Positions 7,070-14,453 of a DNA stretch of 64,000 bases are shown piece after piece. A model generated the notes under the pieces. The model was not told where the DNA came from. It worked only from the letters and a program-made list of their open reading frames with translations, and made no database searches. The stretch lies in assembly GCA_040719455.1 (NCBI GenBank), contig JBFDTN010000001.1:868001-932000 (forward strand), written 5' to 3'. The number at the start of each line of letters is the position of its first letter. Within the stretch, counting starts at the first letter, position 1. A program made the position numbers and the translations under genes. Source of the stretch: Streptococcus pneumoniae (lineage in GTDB: Bacteria; Bacillota; Bacilli; Lactobacillales; Streptococcaceae).

Positions 7070-8036
7070 ACTCGTGGTGCTAGTTAATCTCGAAGTATCT
7101 CAGATTGTAAGCCAGTATAATTTGCTCCAGCCTTAACTGCAGACCTGCTAAACTTCTAGTCAGTGTGTGTTCTATATCAAAAAGACCGCAAAGCTCTGAG
7201 AAGCGAGTCTCAATGGTTCGTCTCATAGCCATCAATTTCCAATGATTATGTTGTTTAGCTCCTGCCATATTTTGGCGCAAGGGAGTCCATAGATGATAGC
7301 CTTTTTGGGTCAAATGATCTTTAAGTTCCTTACTAAGATAGCCTAAATCTGCCAAAATATAAGGTTGTCGGCAATTTTCTAGTAAGTCATCAACTGCCCT
7401 AATATCATGGACTGATGCAGGTGTCACAACATAATTCAGAATATAGCCTGATAAAGTTACCAGCATGTGTACTTTGAATCCATAGAACCACAGACGTTTG
7501 GAAGCATTGTAGCCAATATCTGCTAAGTCGTTAAAAATACGTGTTCTATAGTTACGGATAGGTTGGCAAAGTGGCAAGGGAAAGGGAAAGCTATCTATAA
7601 TAACAATGGAACCAGGTGAGATTTGAGTATTCATTGCTTGTCTAATGACTTGAACTAACCAAATCAACTGTCTTGCTCGTCTATTAAAACGGCTTCGTTC
7701 AAGAAGATGACCACAAGGAAATAAGTAACAGAGACGGTAGAAATGACGTTGTGACTTAATCCCTAGTTCAGCTTGCAAGAGAAGTAAGACTAATAGAGAT
7801 TGATCTGAAACCTTAGATAGACTGACATTATGACGATGTTTGAAAGATTTAGGACAATAATCCCTATACAGTTGATGGCAAATTTTTGATAATTGCTTCA
7901 AATTCCATTGTAAGTGATGAGATTTAGCGGTATACTGTAAGTGGCTCATTTGGACTTCCTCCTGTTTGTTTCGGCACTTACAGTATAGTCCTTTTGGGCT
8001 TTTTATTGTAGTTTGAAATTAACTAGCACCACGAGT
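7070..8036 (-). mobile_element. IS982-family insertion sequence, copy 1 (967 bp)
   Basis: Ends are defined by the inverted repeat ACTCGTGGTGCTAGTTAAT (19 bp, perfect at both ends), flanked by the direct duplication ATATAGA. The transposase fills the element on the minus strand and its stop codon lies inside the inverted repeat. A second copy is at 33624-34584. The two differ by a 6-bp in-frame insertion (FPFPLPLC here against FPLPLC there) plus a few substitutions. Confidence 0.93.
7080..7949 (-). CDS. IS982-family transposase (289 aa)
   Basis: Intact DDE transposase. The first Asp is in IVIIDSFPFP, the second in YILADLGYLS, and the Glu in MRRTIETRFSEL, which is the IS982 arrangement. The N-terminal third is basic and helical, as expected for DNA binding. 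The start has AGGAGGAAGTCCAA upstream. The element is probably still mobile, since its near-identical copy at 33711-34574 also has an intact frame. Confidence 0.92.
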   Translation of the reverse strand: MSHLQYTAKSHHLQWNLKQLSKICHQLYRDYCPKSFKHRHNVSLSKVSDQSLLVLLLLQAELGIKSQRHFYRLCYLFPCGHLLERSRFNRRARQLIWLVQVIRQAMNTQISPGSIVIIDSFPFPLPLCQPIRNYRTRIFNDLADIGYNASKRLWFYGFKVHMLVTLSGYILNYVVTPASVHDIRAVDDLLENCRQPYILADLGYLSKELKDHLTQKGYHLWTPLRQNMAGAKQHNHWKLMAMRRTIETRFSELCGLFDIEHTLTRSLAGLQLRLEQIILAYNLRYFEIN

Positions 8037-8080
8037 ATATAGATTATCTAGACAAAGGGGATAGGTATTGGTTGAGTTGA

Positions 8081-8543
8081 TAGCTGTTACTGACAAGCGC
8101 GGCCATATTTTGCCGGTAGGTCTGAAAAGTTCCTACATAATCTGCTAAAATATGACTGCTGATTTTTATTGACTTTTTCCAAATAAATACGGAACGGGTG
8201 CAGATTACAAAAATAAACAAATGGTAAGGTTCAGATAAGGGACAAGGGGTAAAAAAAGTACTAAGGTTTGGGGAGATTTAGGGGAGGTGTAGGGAATAAA
8301 ACGGATGAGGTCTAGGCTAGGTGGAAATGGTGAGGTTTTGGTTAGGTACAGGGAATTGAACAGCAGACGAATAGCAGGAAATTGTAAAAAGATGATTGGT
8401 GCATGAAGTCGTAACAAATCGTAACTTTTTTCAACCAGCGGCGCGTGCTTGAAGCTTGAACGAAGCTCGAGAAAATCAAAAAAGCCAACACTTCTGCGCT
8501 GACTCCTTGTGATGTAATAACTCCACTAACTATTATATCACAA
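8081..8543. other. 463-bp gap with a G-rich tract; no gene seen
   Basis: No ORF with a plausible start and ribosome binding site is visible. Bases 8216-8375 are unusual: the plus strand is strongly enriched in AGG, AAGG and GGGG runs and poor in C. This may be decayed coding sequence, a replication or packaging signal, or a regulatory leader. An ORF on the minus strand here is low-complexity Pro/Leu/Phe and unlikely to be real. Confidence 0.4.
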
Positions 8544-8555
8544 ATGGGGCGTACT

Positions 8556-8915
8556 ATGGATTTAAAACAGAGATTAGAAGAACTATACACAGCCGAATTA
8601 TTGATAGCCACCTTTGAAGATGGGCTGGAAAAAGATAGGCAGCTATACAACTCCCTACCGTCTGCTTTGGCCGAGGTTGAGCAGAACCATTTAAAGCATA
8701 TCGAGGAGCTAAGAGAACAGCAGAGAGCCACGCTGGAGCTTATCGATAAGCTGGACAATCCAATCTATCAGACGCTACTACTTGAACGCTATCGGAATGG
8801 CAGAAGCTGGAAAGAGGTAGCAGGTATTATTAACTATTCGCTTACCACCACATACAGACTACACAAGCAAGCCTTAGAGCGTCTGGAGGTCATCTATGAA
8901 CAAGAAACAAATTAG
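8556..8915 (+). CDS. DUF1492-like phage late regulator (sigma-like HTH)
   Basis: The N-terminal half is a coiled coil (LKQRLEELYTAELLIATFED, AEVEQNHLKHIEELREQQRA). The C-terminal half is a region-4-like helix-turn-helix: IYQTLLLERYRNGRSWKEVA, then YSLTTTYRLHKQALERL. This is the layout of DUF1492/ArpU-type transcription activators of streptococcal phages. Start is either ATG 8544 or ATG 8556; the latter is preferred because it begins MDLKQRL as relatives do, but neither has a strong site. The gene overlaps the next by 20 bp. Confidence 0.7.
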   Translation: MDLKQRLEELYTAELLIATFEDGLEKDRQLYNSLPSALAEVEQNHLKHIEELREQQRATLELIDKLDNPIYQTLLLERYRNGRSWKEVAGIINYSLTTTYRLHKQALERLEVIYEQETN

Positions 8916-9309
8916 ACAGTACGCTGACCGCAAACTAAAAGAGTTTAGACGTTGGCAGAGGATTGCAAGAAGTCTTGATTTGGCCTATTCTGATGATTAT
9001 ATCTTACAAGCAGAAAGCAACGATTTTCAGCCCGTGGAACGCTTGAAAATTAACCAAGAGATAGCAGAGCAAGAACTGAATGCGATAAAGTCAGCAATAA
9101 ATAGCATTGATAACAAACGACTACGCCAACTGCTGATACTGAACTATCTGGAGCGTAAAGAGCTGAAAGACGTCCGTCGGTTGATTGAGAGACAAAATAA
9201 ACCTTATGAACCAATCAAAGAAAGCCAATGCAACTATCTCAAAAATAAGGCTTTACTAGCTTTTGCCAAACACTACAGAAGTGGAGCGCTTGAAACGTTG
9301 TCAGATTGA
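8896..9309 (+). CDS. ArpU-like phage transcriptional regulator
   Basis: A 137-residue basic, helix-rich protein with an N-terminal RKLKEFRRWQRIARSL segment, a central coiled coil (INQEIAEQELNAIKSAIN) and a C-terminal part (KESQCNYLKNKALLAFAKHY) placed like the recognition region of ArpU-type regulators. Such proteins usually close the early region of streptococcal phages and satellites and control late or packaging genes. None of those genes follows here. The ATG is inside the end of the preceding gene. Confidence 0.6.
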   Translation: MNKKQIRQYADRKLKEFRRWQRIARSLDLAYSDDYILQAESNDFQPVERLKINQEIAEQELNAIKSAINSIDNKRLRQLLILNYLERKELKDVRRLIERQNKPYEPIKESQCNYLKNKALLAFAKHYRSGALETLSD

Positions 9310-9369
9310 AATTTTGCTAGGTTCTAGCCATTGTTTTAGCTTATCCGATAAATTAACCATGGACACACT

Positions 9370-9402
9370 AAAAGCCCGTATAAGCGATTTTAGGGGCTTT
9401 TT
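9370..9402 (+). terminator. Terminator after the ArpU-like gene
   Basis: AAAAGCCC (9370-9377) pairs with GGGCTTTT (9394-9401) across a 16-nt loop and ends in a short T-run. It closes the rightward phage-like operon. Confidence 0.65.
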
Positions 9403-9406
9403 CTGA

Positions 9407-9459
9407 TGTTCGGAAATACCCCCGCTGATTTTGAACGGGGCGTGTATTGTTCGGAAATA
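9407..9459. repeat. 12-bp direct repeats flanking a CCCCG/CGGGG hairpin
   Basis: TGTTCGGAAATA occurs at 9407-9418 and 9448-9459. Between them CCCCG (9420-9424) pairs with CGGGG (9436-9440). The arrangement sits between the phage-like operon and the hicAB promoter. It may be a protein-binding or recombination site; nothing in the sequence decides. Apart from the hicAB promoter, 9460-9671 shows nothing else. Confidence 0.4.
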
Positions 9460-9612
9460 AAGAACGCTGCCCTTTTCCGTGCGAAAAATTCCCTTTTTGA
9501 AATTTTGAAATAAAGAGAAAATCCTTTATTATTGGGCTTTTGAGATAAGAAAATAGGGGAAAACCTACCAGCTAGAAAAAACAAAACATGTGTAGAAAAC
9601 ACGCGCAAACAA

Positions 9613-9641
9613 TTGACAAGTGTTCAAAACAAGTGTATAAT
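9613..9641 (+). promoter_or_regulatory. Consensus promoter of hicAB with direct-repeat operator
   Basis: TTGACA (9613-9618) and TATAAT (9636-9641) are exactly 17 bp apart. ACAAGTGT occurs at 9616-9623 and again at 9629-9636, each touching one promoter box, so a bound repressor would block both. HicB antitoxins usually repress their own operon through such repeats. Confidence 0.8.
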
Positions 9642-9671
9642 ATAATTAAAGATAAGGAAAGGAGATAGCTA

Positions 9672-9860
9672 ATGACCACAAGGCGAGAACTTGAAAAATT
9701 AGCAAAAGCTAAGGGGTTCTATCCAACGGATAAAGGTAAAGGGTCGCACACACTTTGGGAGCATGAAGACGGGCGGACAATTCTCATCAGTAACCCAAAA
9801 CAGAAAGACTACAAGCCTAAAACCTTAAACAACGTTCTTAAAGTCCTAAATGGGAAATAG
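9672..9860 (+). CDS. hicA: HicA-type toxin (mRNA interferase)
   Basis: Sixty-two residues with the HicA fold signature: an N-terminal helix (RRELEKLAKAKGFYP), then GKGSHTLWEHEDGR with the catalytic-type G24-S25-H26 triplet, and a C-terminal NVLKVL helix. The double-stranded RNA-binding-like fold cleaves mRNA when not bound by HicB. It has a very strong site (AAGGAAAGGAGATAGCTA) and is driven by the consensus promoter at 9613. The toxin looks intact. Confidence 0.9.
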   Translation: MTTRRELEKLAKAKGFYPTDKGKGSHTLWEHEDGRTILISNPKQKDYKPKTLNNVLKVLNGK

Positions 9861-9914
9861 GGGGTAAATCCTACCCCTACTCTTTTAGAGTGGTCGTTAG
9901 CGAACTATCAGATC

Positions 9915-10319
9915 ATGAAATACACTTACCTAGCACTTTTTGAAGTGGATAAAGAAAACGGCGGATATACAATTACTTTCCCAGACTTCCATGGAGCAAT
10001 CAGCGAGGCAGACACGCTAAACGAGGCTATCTATAATGCCCGTGAAGTGCTTGAAATCTATACAATCATGTTTGAAGACGAGGGCAAGGCTTTTCCAGCC
10101 CCTTCTAGCTTTAAGGCATTAGCTGGGGAGCTCTCTAGTGATGAGGACATCTTGCAGGCCATTTCAGTAGATACCGAGCTTGTCCGTGAGCGTGAACGGT
10201 CTAGAGTGGTCAACAAGACTGTTACGCTACCAAGCTGGCTTGTGGAAGTTGGGAAAGAAAACAAAATCAATTTCAGCCAGTTATTACAAAAAGCAATCCG
10301 TGAAGAATTGCAGGTATAA
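9915..10319 (+). CDS. hicB: HicB-type antitoxin
   Basis: The N-terminal half is a degraded-RNase-H HicB domain (ALFEVDKENGGYTITFPDFHGAI with LNEAIYNAREVLE). The C-terminal 35 residues (VTLPSWLVEVGKENKINFSQLLQKAIREEL) form a ribbon-helix-helix type DNA-binding tail. It should neutralise the HicA toxin and repress the operon. The ATG at 9915 has no obvious Shine-Dalgarno; translation may be coupled to hicA across the 54-bp gap. Confidence 0.88.
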   Translation: MKYTYLALFEVDKENGGYTITFPDFHGAISEADTLNEAIYNAREVLEIYTIMFEDEGKAFPAPSSFKALAGELSSDEDILQAISVDTELVRERERSRVVNKTVTLPSWLVEVGKENKINFSQLLQKAIREELQV

Positions 10320-10349
10320 CTAACCTTTAGAAGCAACGGAGGTAGCGAG

Positions 10350-10605
10350 ATGTTAGTTACTTATCCAGCCTTATTTTATTATGACGATACTCAAAGATGA
10401 CGAAGAATTAAAAATGACTTATGCCCCAGAAAAATCTTTTATTTCTCTTGTAATGGTCAATGTTGCAGAGTATCTAGGAAGTCAAGAGCCAATCAAAAAG
10501 ACCCTCACTATCCCACGTTGGGCGGATAAGTTAGGGCGTGAGTTAGGCTTGAACTTCTCTCAAACACTCACCGAAGCAATCGCTGATAAAAAATTACAAG
10601 CCTAG
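10350..10605 (+). pseudogene. hicB: Second hicB, internally deleted remnant
   Basis: A perfect site (GGAGGTAGCGAG) precedes ATG 10350, which starts MLVTYPALFYYDDTQR and stops at 10400. A second frame (open 10381-10605) then encodes KDDEELKMTYAPEKSFISLV and a complete DNA-binding tail (KKTLTIPRWADKLGRELGLN). These are the beginning and end of one HicB of the MLVTYPALFYYDD class; the middle domain is missing and the join shifts the frame. If the 3' frame were translated it would yield a DNA-binding fragment without the toxin-binding domain. Confidence 0.78.
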
Positions 10606-10683
10606 CCACGCGCTAGCTTTTCGGACACAGTGAAATTTGGTATAATATACTTATCAGCAATCAAAAAAAGCCTACTTGGCTTC

Positions 10684-12087
10684 CAATGTCATTAAGCTAA
10701 GAGTTTAAAATAGATACCAACTATTCCAACATGTAGCTATTTCGCTTACATTTGGAGTAGTTTTTGTCCGTTCAGAGAATTTTGGGCGCACAAAAAGAAC
10801 TGCTCCTACTCCCTTTTTTCACCGATTTATGGTACTCTATAAGTGAAACTAACAGCAGCTTGAGTTTTTATCTTTCTTGGGAATTGCCGATTGGGGCGAA
10901 TAATAGATAAATGCTTGGCAATGAAGGTTTCTAACTGGAAGGAAGTGATCACTCCCCTTAAAAATCGTAAGCAAGCATAAGAGGCGTCTGAAAAGCATAT
11001 CTGATAATCGTAACGACTTTTAGGCTTATGGATAGCGATAAGGGAAGTTAGCCATTGGCAGAAATTGAAATCGATGAAGCGTGCAAAGATTTCTTGGAGA
11101 ATCCCTTCCTTTTTTTTCGCGTGAAAATGAACGAGTCCCATACTGTATTTAAGATCACGAAAACGAGTCTCTATGCTCCATCTACTGGCATAGAGCTCTT
11201 TTAATGTTGAAGGCGGATAGTCCGTGTTTGTCACGAGGGTTTCATATTGTCCTTTGGCAATCTCTATACGCACAATGCGAAAGTCAAGCCGATAACAAAT
11301 GGTTGGCTCCTTTTTATGATTATACTTTGGTAAGAAGTCAAAGGTAACGTTACTGGGTAAAAAGCGAAACTGATTTGGCAAGTCTTGATAGACTTGTTTC
11401 ATCTCCTTCGTTTGCTTCCGACAAAGATTTAAATGAATGGTTTCATCAAAGCACGGTGTGTCTGGGAGTATCAATCTAGACTTGATGGATTGACGCCCAT
11501 CTCGAATCCGGATAATGTAGAACCACCCCCTTTCTTGACAATGGGCCATCACATGATAGGCTTCATATCCTCTGTCCAGAATAACGAGTGCTTGTTCGAA
11601 AGGGAGAGTTCTCCATCATGTTCAGAAAAGCAGCACGTTCATCTTGGTCTCGTTTGTCTTGAATCAGAAGGTCATGATATATTCCATTCGTTATATCATA
11701 TAGAGCATTGATGTGAATCAAGTTATAAGGCGTACTCTCTGGGCTATTTTGGACAAGGGTTCCTGAGTCCAATCGATTTCTAGGGATACAGACATCGCTC
11801 CCATCAACAGCTAGTATCGGGAGGGCGTTAGATAGGCTATCGCCTCCCATTGCCAGCAGGGCATAGAGCATGGTCTTCAAATCAAGAGGACTAGTACGAC
11901 TAAACGCTGTAGCGGGATGATGAATAAAGTCTTGAGAATGTGACACAATAGAAGAGATACAATCCAATAAGTGATGTTTAACCTGCTTCAATTTCATAAG
12001 AATCACCTCTTTTTCTTTTAGTGTAGCACAAAAAAAGAACCTACTACTCAAATTTCGAGTAATAGATTCTTTAACTTAATGACATTG
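10684..12087 (-). mobile_element. IS4-family insertion sequence (1404 bp)
   Basis: Inverted repeats CAATGTCATTAAG at 10684-10696 and, inverted, at 12075-12087, extending imperfectly inward. A 10-bp target duplication, ACTTGGCTTC, lies at 10674-10683 and 12088-12097, within the 10-13 bp usual for the IS4 family. Joining the flanks restores an AAGCC-tactt-GGCTT hairpin followed by a T-rich stretch, so the target was a small terminator-like stem. Confidence 0.88.
10827..11997 (-). pseudogene. IS4-family transposase, frameshifted
   Basis: The start is ATG 11997 (MKLKQVKHH), preceded by AGAGGTGATTCTT. The first DDE Asp is in LAVDGSD. At 11599-11601 (AAA on plus, TTT in the gene) one extra base moves the frame: the true continuation EQALVILDRGYEAYHVMAH, holding the second Asp, is in the next frame. 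The 3' part carries YASRWSIETRFRDLK, which fits the IS4 signature Y-2-R-3-E-6-K. Removing one T would restore a single protein of about 389 residues. The element is probably not autonomous. Confidence 0.85.
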
Positions 12088-12276
12088 ACTTGGCTTCTAC
12101 TTTTGCACTCTTAATAATACGGGCAAGCGTTGCGAAAATGATTGCGACATATAAAAATTTATGATAAATGTTGAAAACTATATCATCATGAAAAAGCTTG
12201 ATATGACTGAGTTTTCGAATTATCTAAATCTATACATAATATAAATTGTAATAAATACGGTCTCAAATAATGATCA

Positions 12277-12304
12277 AGAATGGTTCTCAGAACCATTCTT
12301 TTTT
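12277..12304 (+). terminator. Strong hairpin with T-run
   Basis: AGAATGGTTC pairs with GAACCATTCT (about 12277-12299) and is followed by TTTTTT on the plus strand. It probably marks the boundary between the accessory region and the chromosome. Bases 12098-12276 hold no visible gene. Confidence 0.7.
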
Positions 12305-12353
12305 ATCCTCTAAAAAACACTTGCAGTGACAACTACAAGCGTTCAAAAATGAT

Positions 12354-12566
12354 TTAGTTTCTAAAGGCATCCAGCATGACTTGGAATTCTTCATTTGACA
12401 GGGTAATGCCTTTGCCCATCTTGGTATGGTCAGGACTCCACGTACGAATATCGTACTTAGCAGCAGCACCATTAAAGCTTACGCGATTTAACTCCTTGGT
12501 CCAGCCTTTTTCATTTTCTGATAAAACGAGGAGATGTTCCTCAATTTCGAATTTAAAATCTGCCAT
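12354..12566 (-). CDS. ydbC: YdbC family (PC4-like single-strand nucleic acid binding)
   Basis: Seventy residues matching the YdbC family: FKFEIEEHLLVLSENEKGW, the strand-rich NRVSFNGAAAKYDIRTW and the C-terminal helix SNEEFQVMLDAFRN. Family members are dimeric and fold like the PC4 transcription cofactor, binding single-stranded nucleic acid. The start has AAAAGGAGAATAAA upstream. It is divergent from the next gene and is the first ordinary chromosomal gene after the accessory region. Confidence 0.85.
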   Translation of the reverse strand: MADFKFEIEEHLLVLSENEKGWTKELNRVSFNGAAAKYDIRTWSPDHTKMGKGITLSNEEFQVMLDAFRN

Positions 12567-12610
12567 TTTATTCTCCTTTTCATTTTCTTTCCTGATTTAT
12601 TCGTAAACAT

Positions 12611-12639
12611 TTTACATTTCCAATCAGTTTTTATATAAT
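12611..12639 (+). promoter_or_regulatory. Promoter for the gene at 12670
   Basis: TTTACA (12611-12616), a 17-bp spacer and TATAAT (12634-12639). The predicted start near 12646 leaves a 24-nt leader with the GGAG site. Confidence 0.7.
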
Positions 12640-12669
12640 ATATTGTAACAAGTTATGGAGAATTTAGCT

Positions 12670-12990
12670 ATGAAAAAATTTCTCAAGATGATTTTACACA
12701 GGGCACATGAGTTTGTCAGCGATCAAGAACCGATAAAAGAAAGCTCCATTGAGCAAACGGATATTTTGCGTGTCATTCGGATCGCTCTGCAAAGAAAATC
12801 AGGTATTCATGTCATTTTTTCTGATAAGAGTTTTACGGGAGATATTGTCAAGTACGATGAAGAGCGCCAGCAATTGATTGTCAAGAATTTCAAAAAAAAT
12901 ATTTCAACCATTATTCGAATTGCAGATATTAAGCGAATTCGCTTGGTGCCAGATACGATTAGCCAAGCACAGAAAAGAGCCGATTCTTAG
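12670..12990 (+). CDS. Small hypothetical protein (106 aa)
   Basis: I choose ATG 12670 because the upstream ATG at 12655 is itself part of the ATGGAG ribosome binding site. The middle of the protein (ILRVIRIALQRKSGIHVIFS, then GDIVKYDEERQQLIVKNF) alternates strands in a way that suggests a small beta-barrel such as an Sm- or PilZ-like fold, but this is a guess. No signal peptide. It is followed by its own terminator. Confidence 0.75.
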   Translation: MKKFLKMILHRAHEFVSDQEPIKESSIEQTDILRVIRIALQRKSGIHVIFSDKSFTGDIVKYDEERQQLIVKNFKKNISTIIRIADIKRIRLVPDTISQAQKRADS

Positions 12991-13006
12991 AACGGCTCTT
13001 TTTTGT
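12973..13006 (+). terminator. Terminator, overlaps the stop codon
   Basis: AAAAGAGCCG (12973-12982) pairs with CGGCTCTTTT (12993-13002) and a T-run follows. The TAG stop at 12988-12990 lies in the loop. The A-rich 5' arm lets it serve the opposing gene too. Confidence 0.85.
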
Positions 13007-13010
13007 TTGA

Positions 13011-14300
13011 TTAAGCACGAATGGTTTGGCTAGTGCCATCTTCCTTGTAGAGATTGATAAGCCCCTCTTTTCGACTTCGCACCATATCTCCAGGGCAAAC
13101 TGCAGTCGGCATAGCGATGGTTAAAAGCTCCATTGGATTGGGCGCACGGTCAATCTTATTGCCCTTAGCGTCATGCAAATCCGTAATAACAGCATCAAAA
13201 TGGCGGAAACCTGGACCATAAAACTCAACTTGATCTCCTTCGTTGATGACATTTCTTTGGCGAATGGTTGCTACTTGCTTGTCCGCATCGTAAGATACCA
13301 CTTCTGCGACAAACTTGTATTCTGGAATTTTCCGGCGAGCGCCAAACAACTGCTCATTTTCAGATGGAATTCCATAGTAAAATCCTGTTGCCAATTCACG
13401 CTGGGCAACTTTCCACATCTCATCCACCAAGTCTTGCTTGATAGACTCAAATTTTTCTGGACTCTCTAAGTAAGCATCCACAGCTGCCTTGTAACAATTT
13501 GAGACGGTAGAAACATAGTGAATGGACTTCATCCGTCCTTCAATTTTTAAGCTATCAACTCCATTTTCAATCATATCTGGAATATGGTCAATCATACTCA
13601 TATCAACCGCACTCATGGAAAATTCTTCTGGAATTTCACCTTTTAGGCTCTTACGTTCTTGTCCAAAGGGCATATCGTATAAATCGTATTTCCAGCGGCA
13701 AGACTGAGAGCAACCGCCACGGTTGGCATCACGCAAGCTCATGTGGTTGGATAAGGTACAGCGTCCTGAATAGGAAATGCACATCGCTCCGTGAACAAAG
13801 GCTTCAATTTCCACATCAGTATTGCGACGAATTTCAGCTAATTCTTCCATGGAAACTTCACGCGCCAAGACAACACGGGTCAAGCCCAACTCTTTCCAAA
13901 ATTCCAAGGTTTCATAGTTGGTTGCACTAGCCTGTGTTGATAAATGGACTTCAAGCTCTGGGGCTTCAGTACAAGCAATCGCAATCAAGGCAGGGTCTGA
14001 TACAATCACTGCTGCAATCCCAATATCTCTCAATTTTCGGAACCACTCACCAGCTCCAACTTCATTGCCCTCATGGGTGACCATGTTGGCTGCGACATAG
14101 ACCTTAGCTCCATGTTCGCGTGCGAACTGGATTCCCTCTTCCATCTCTTCAAAGGTGAAATTTCCCGCGCGGCTCCGCAATCCATAGGCTTGTCCACCAA
14201 TATAAACTGCATCCGCTCCATAACGAATGGCGACTTTTAACTTCTCTAAAGTACCAGCAGGTGCTAAGACCTCTGGACGTTTCAATGTTTTTGTCATCAT
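13011..14300 (-). CDS. trhP2: U32 protein, tRNA 5-hydroxyuridine synthesis (TrhP2-like)
   Basis: Peptidase-U32 family protein of 429 aa. The N-terminal TIM-barrel opens RPEVLAPAGTLEKLKVAIRYGADAVY-like and the signature EAFVHGAMCISYSGRC spans 166-181. Four cysteines (C174, C181, C197, C201) fit the iron-sulfur site of the family. Bacillus TrhP1/TrhP2 and E. coli TrhP hydroxylate U34 of tRNAs using prephenate; the name follows them. The other half, TrhP1-like, is the next gene upstream on the same strand. Confidence 0.88.
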   Translation of the reverse strand: MMTKTLKRPEVLAPAGTLEKLKVAIRYGADAVYIGGQAYGLRSRAGNFTFEEMEEGIQFAREHGAKVYVAANMVTHEGNEVGAGEWFRKLRDIGIAAVIVSDPALIAIACTEAPELEVHLSTQASATNYETLEFWKELGLTRVVLAREVSMEELAEIRRNTDVEIEAFVHGAMCISYSGRCTLSNHMSLRDANRGGCSQSCRWKYDLYDMPFGQERKSLKGEIPEEFSMSAVDMSMIDHIPDMIENGVDSLKIEGRMKSIHYVSTVSNCYKAAVDAYLESPEKFESIKQDLVDEMWKVAQRELATGFYYGIPSENEQLFGARRKIPEYKFVAEVVSYDADKQVATIRQRNVINEGDQVEFYGPGFRHFDAVITDLHDAKGNKIDRAPNPMELLTIAMPTAVCPGDMVRSRKEGLINLYKEDGTSQTIRA

Positions 14301-14453
14301 ATCCTCCTATTTGCAATATAAAAGTTTGATGTTTCCCTTTCATTGTATAGTAAAAATTGGTCAAAATCAAGATAAAGTCAAGTGTTTTCACAATTCTAAT
14401 TTTCAGATTATTTCACTTTACGAAAAAAATCGGCTATCTGCCGATTTTTAACT

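Larger units (their letters stand above)
6621..8080 (+). pseudogene. Zinc-ribbon phage protein interrupted by IS982
   Basis: Codons from ATG 6621 encode a protein with CPQC (residues 62-65) and CGTC (77-80), a four-cysteine zinc-ribbon pattern. At 7069 the frame runs into the inverted repeat of an IS982 element and ends artificially at 7136. Removing the element and one copy of the 7-bp duplication ATATAGA (7063-7069 and 8037-8043) restores a frame that continues YIDYLDKGDRYWLS and stops at 8080. The original protein would be 161 aa. The zinc-ribbon part is intact; only the last 12 residues are displaced. Confidence 0.8.

Noticed and set aside
6621..7136. 171-residue zinc-ribbon protein as a complete gene
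   Set aside because: The last part is translated from the IS982 inverted repeat and transposase 3' end; target duplications show it is an interrupted gene.
8205..8417. 70-aa minus-strand ORF
   Set aside because: Composition (Pro/Leu/Phe) simply reflects the G-rich plus strand; no ribosome binding site.
11552..11601. Programmed frameshift in the IS4 transposase
   Set aside because: A +1 shift would be needed and CCC TTT is not in the X XXY YYZ register; the IS4 family is not known to rely on frameshifting, so mutation is simpler.
1..12300. Complete prophage
   Set aside because: No integrase, terminase, capsid, tail or lysis genes are visible; only early and regulatory genes are present, so satellite or remnant is the better reading.
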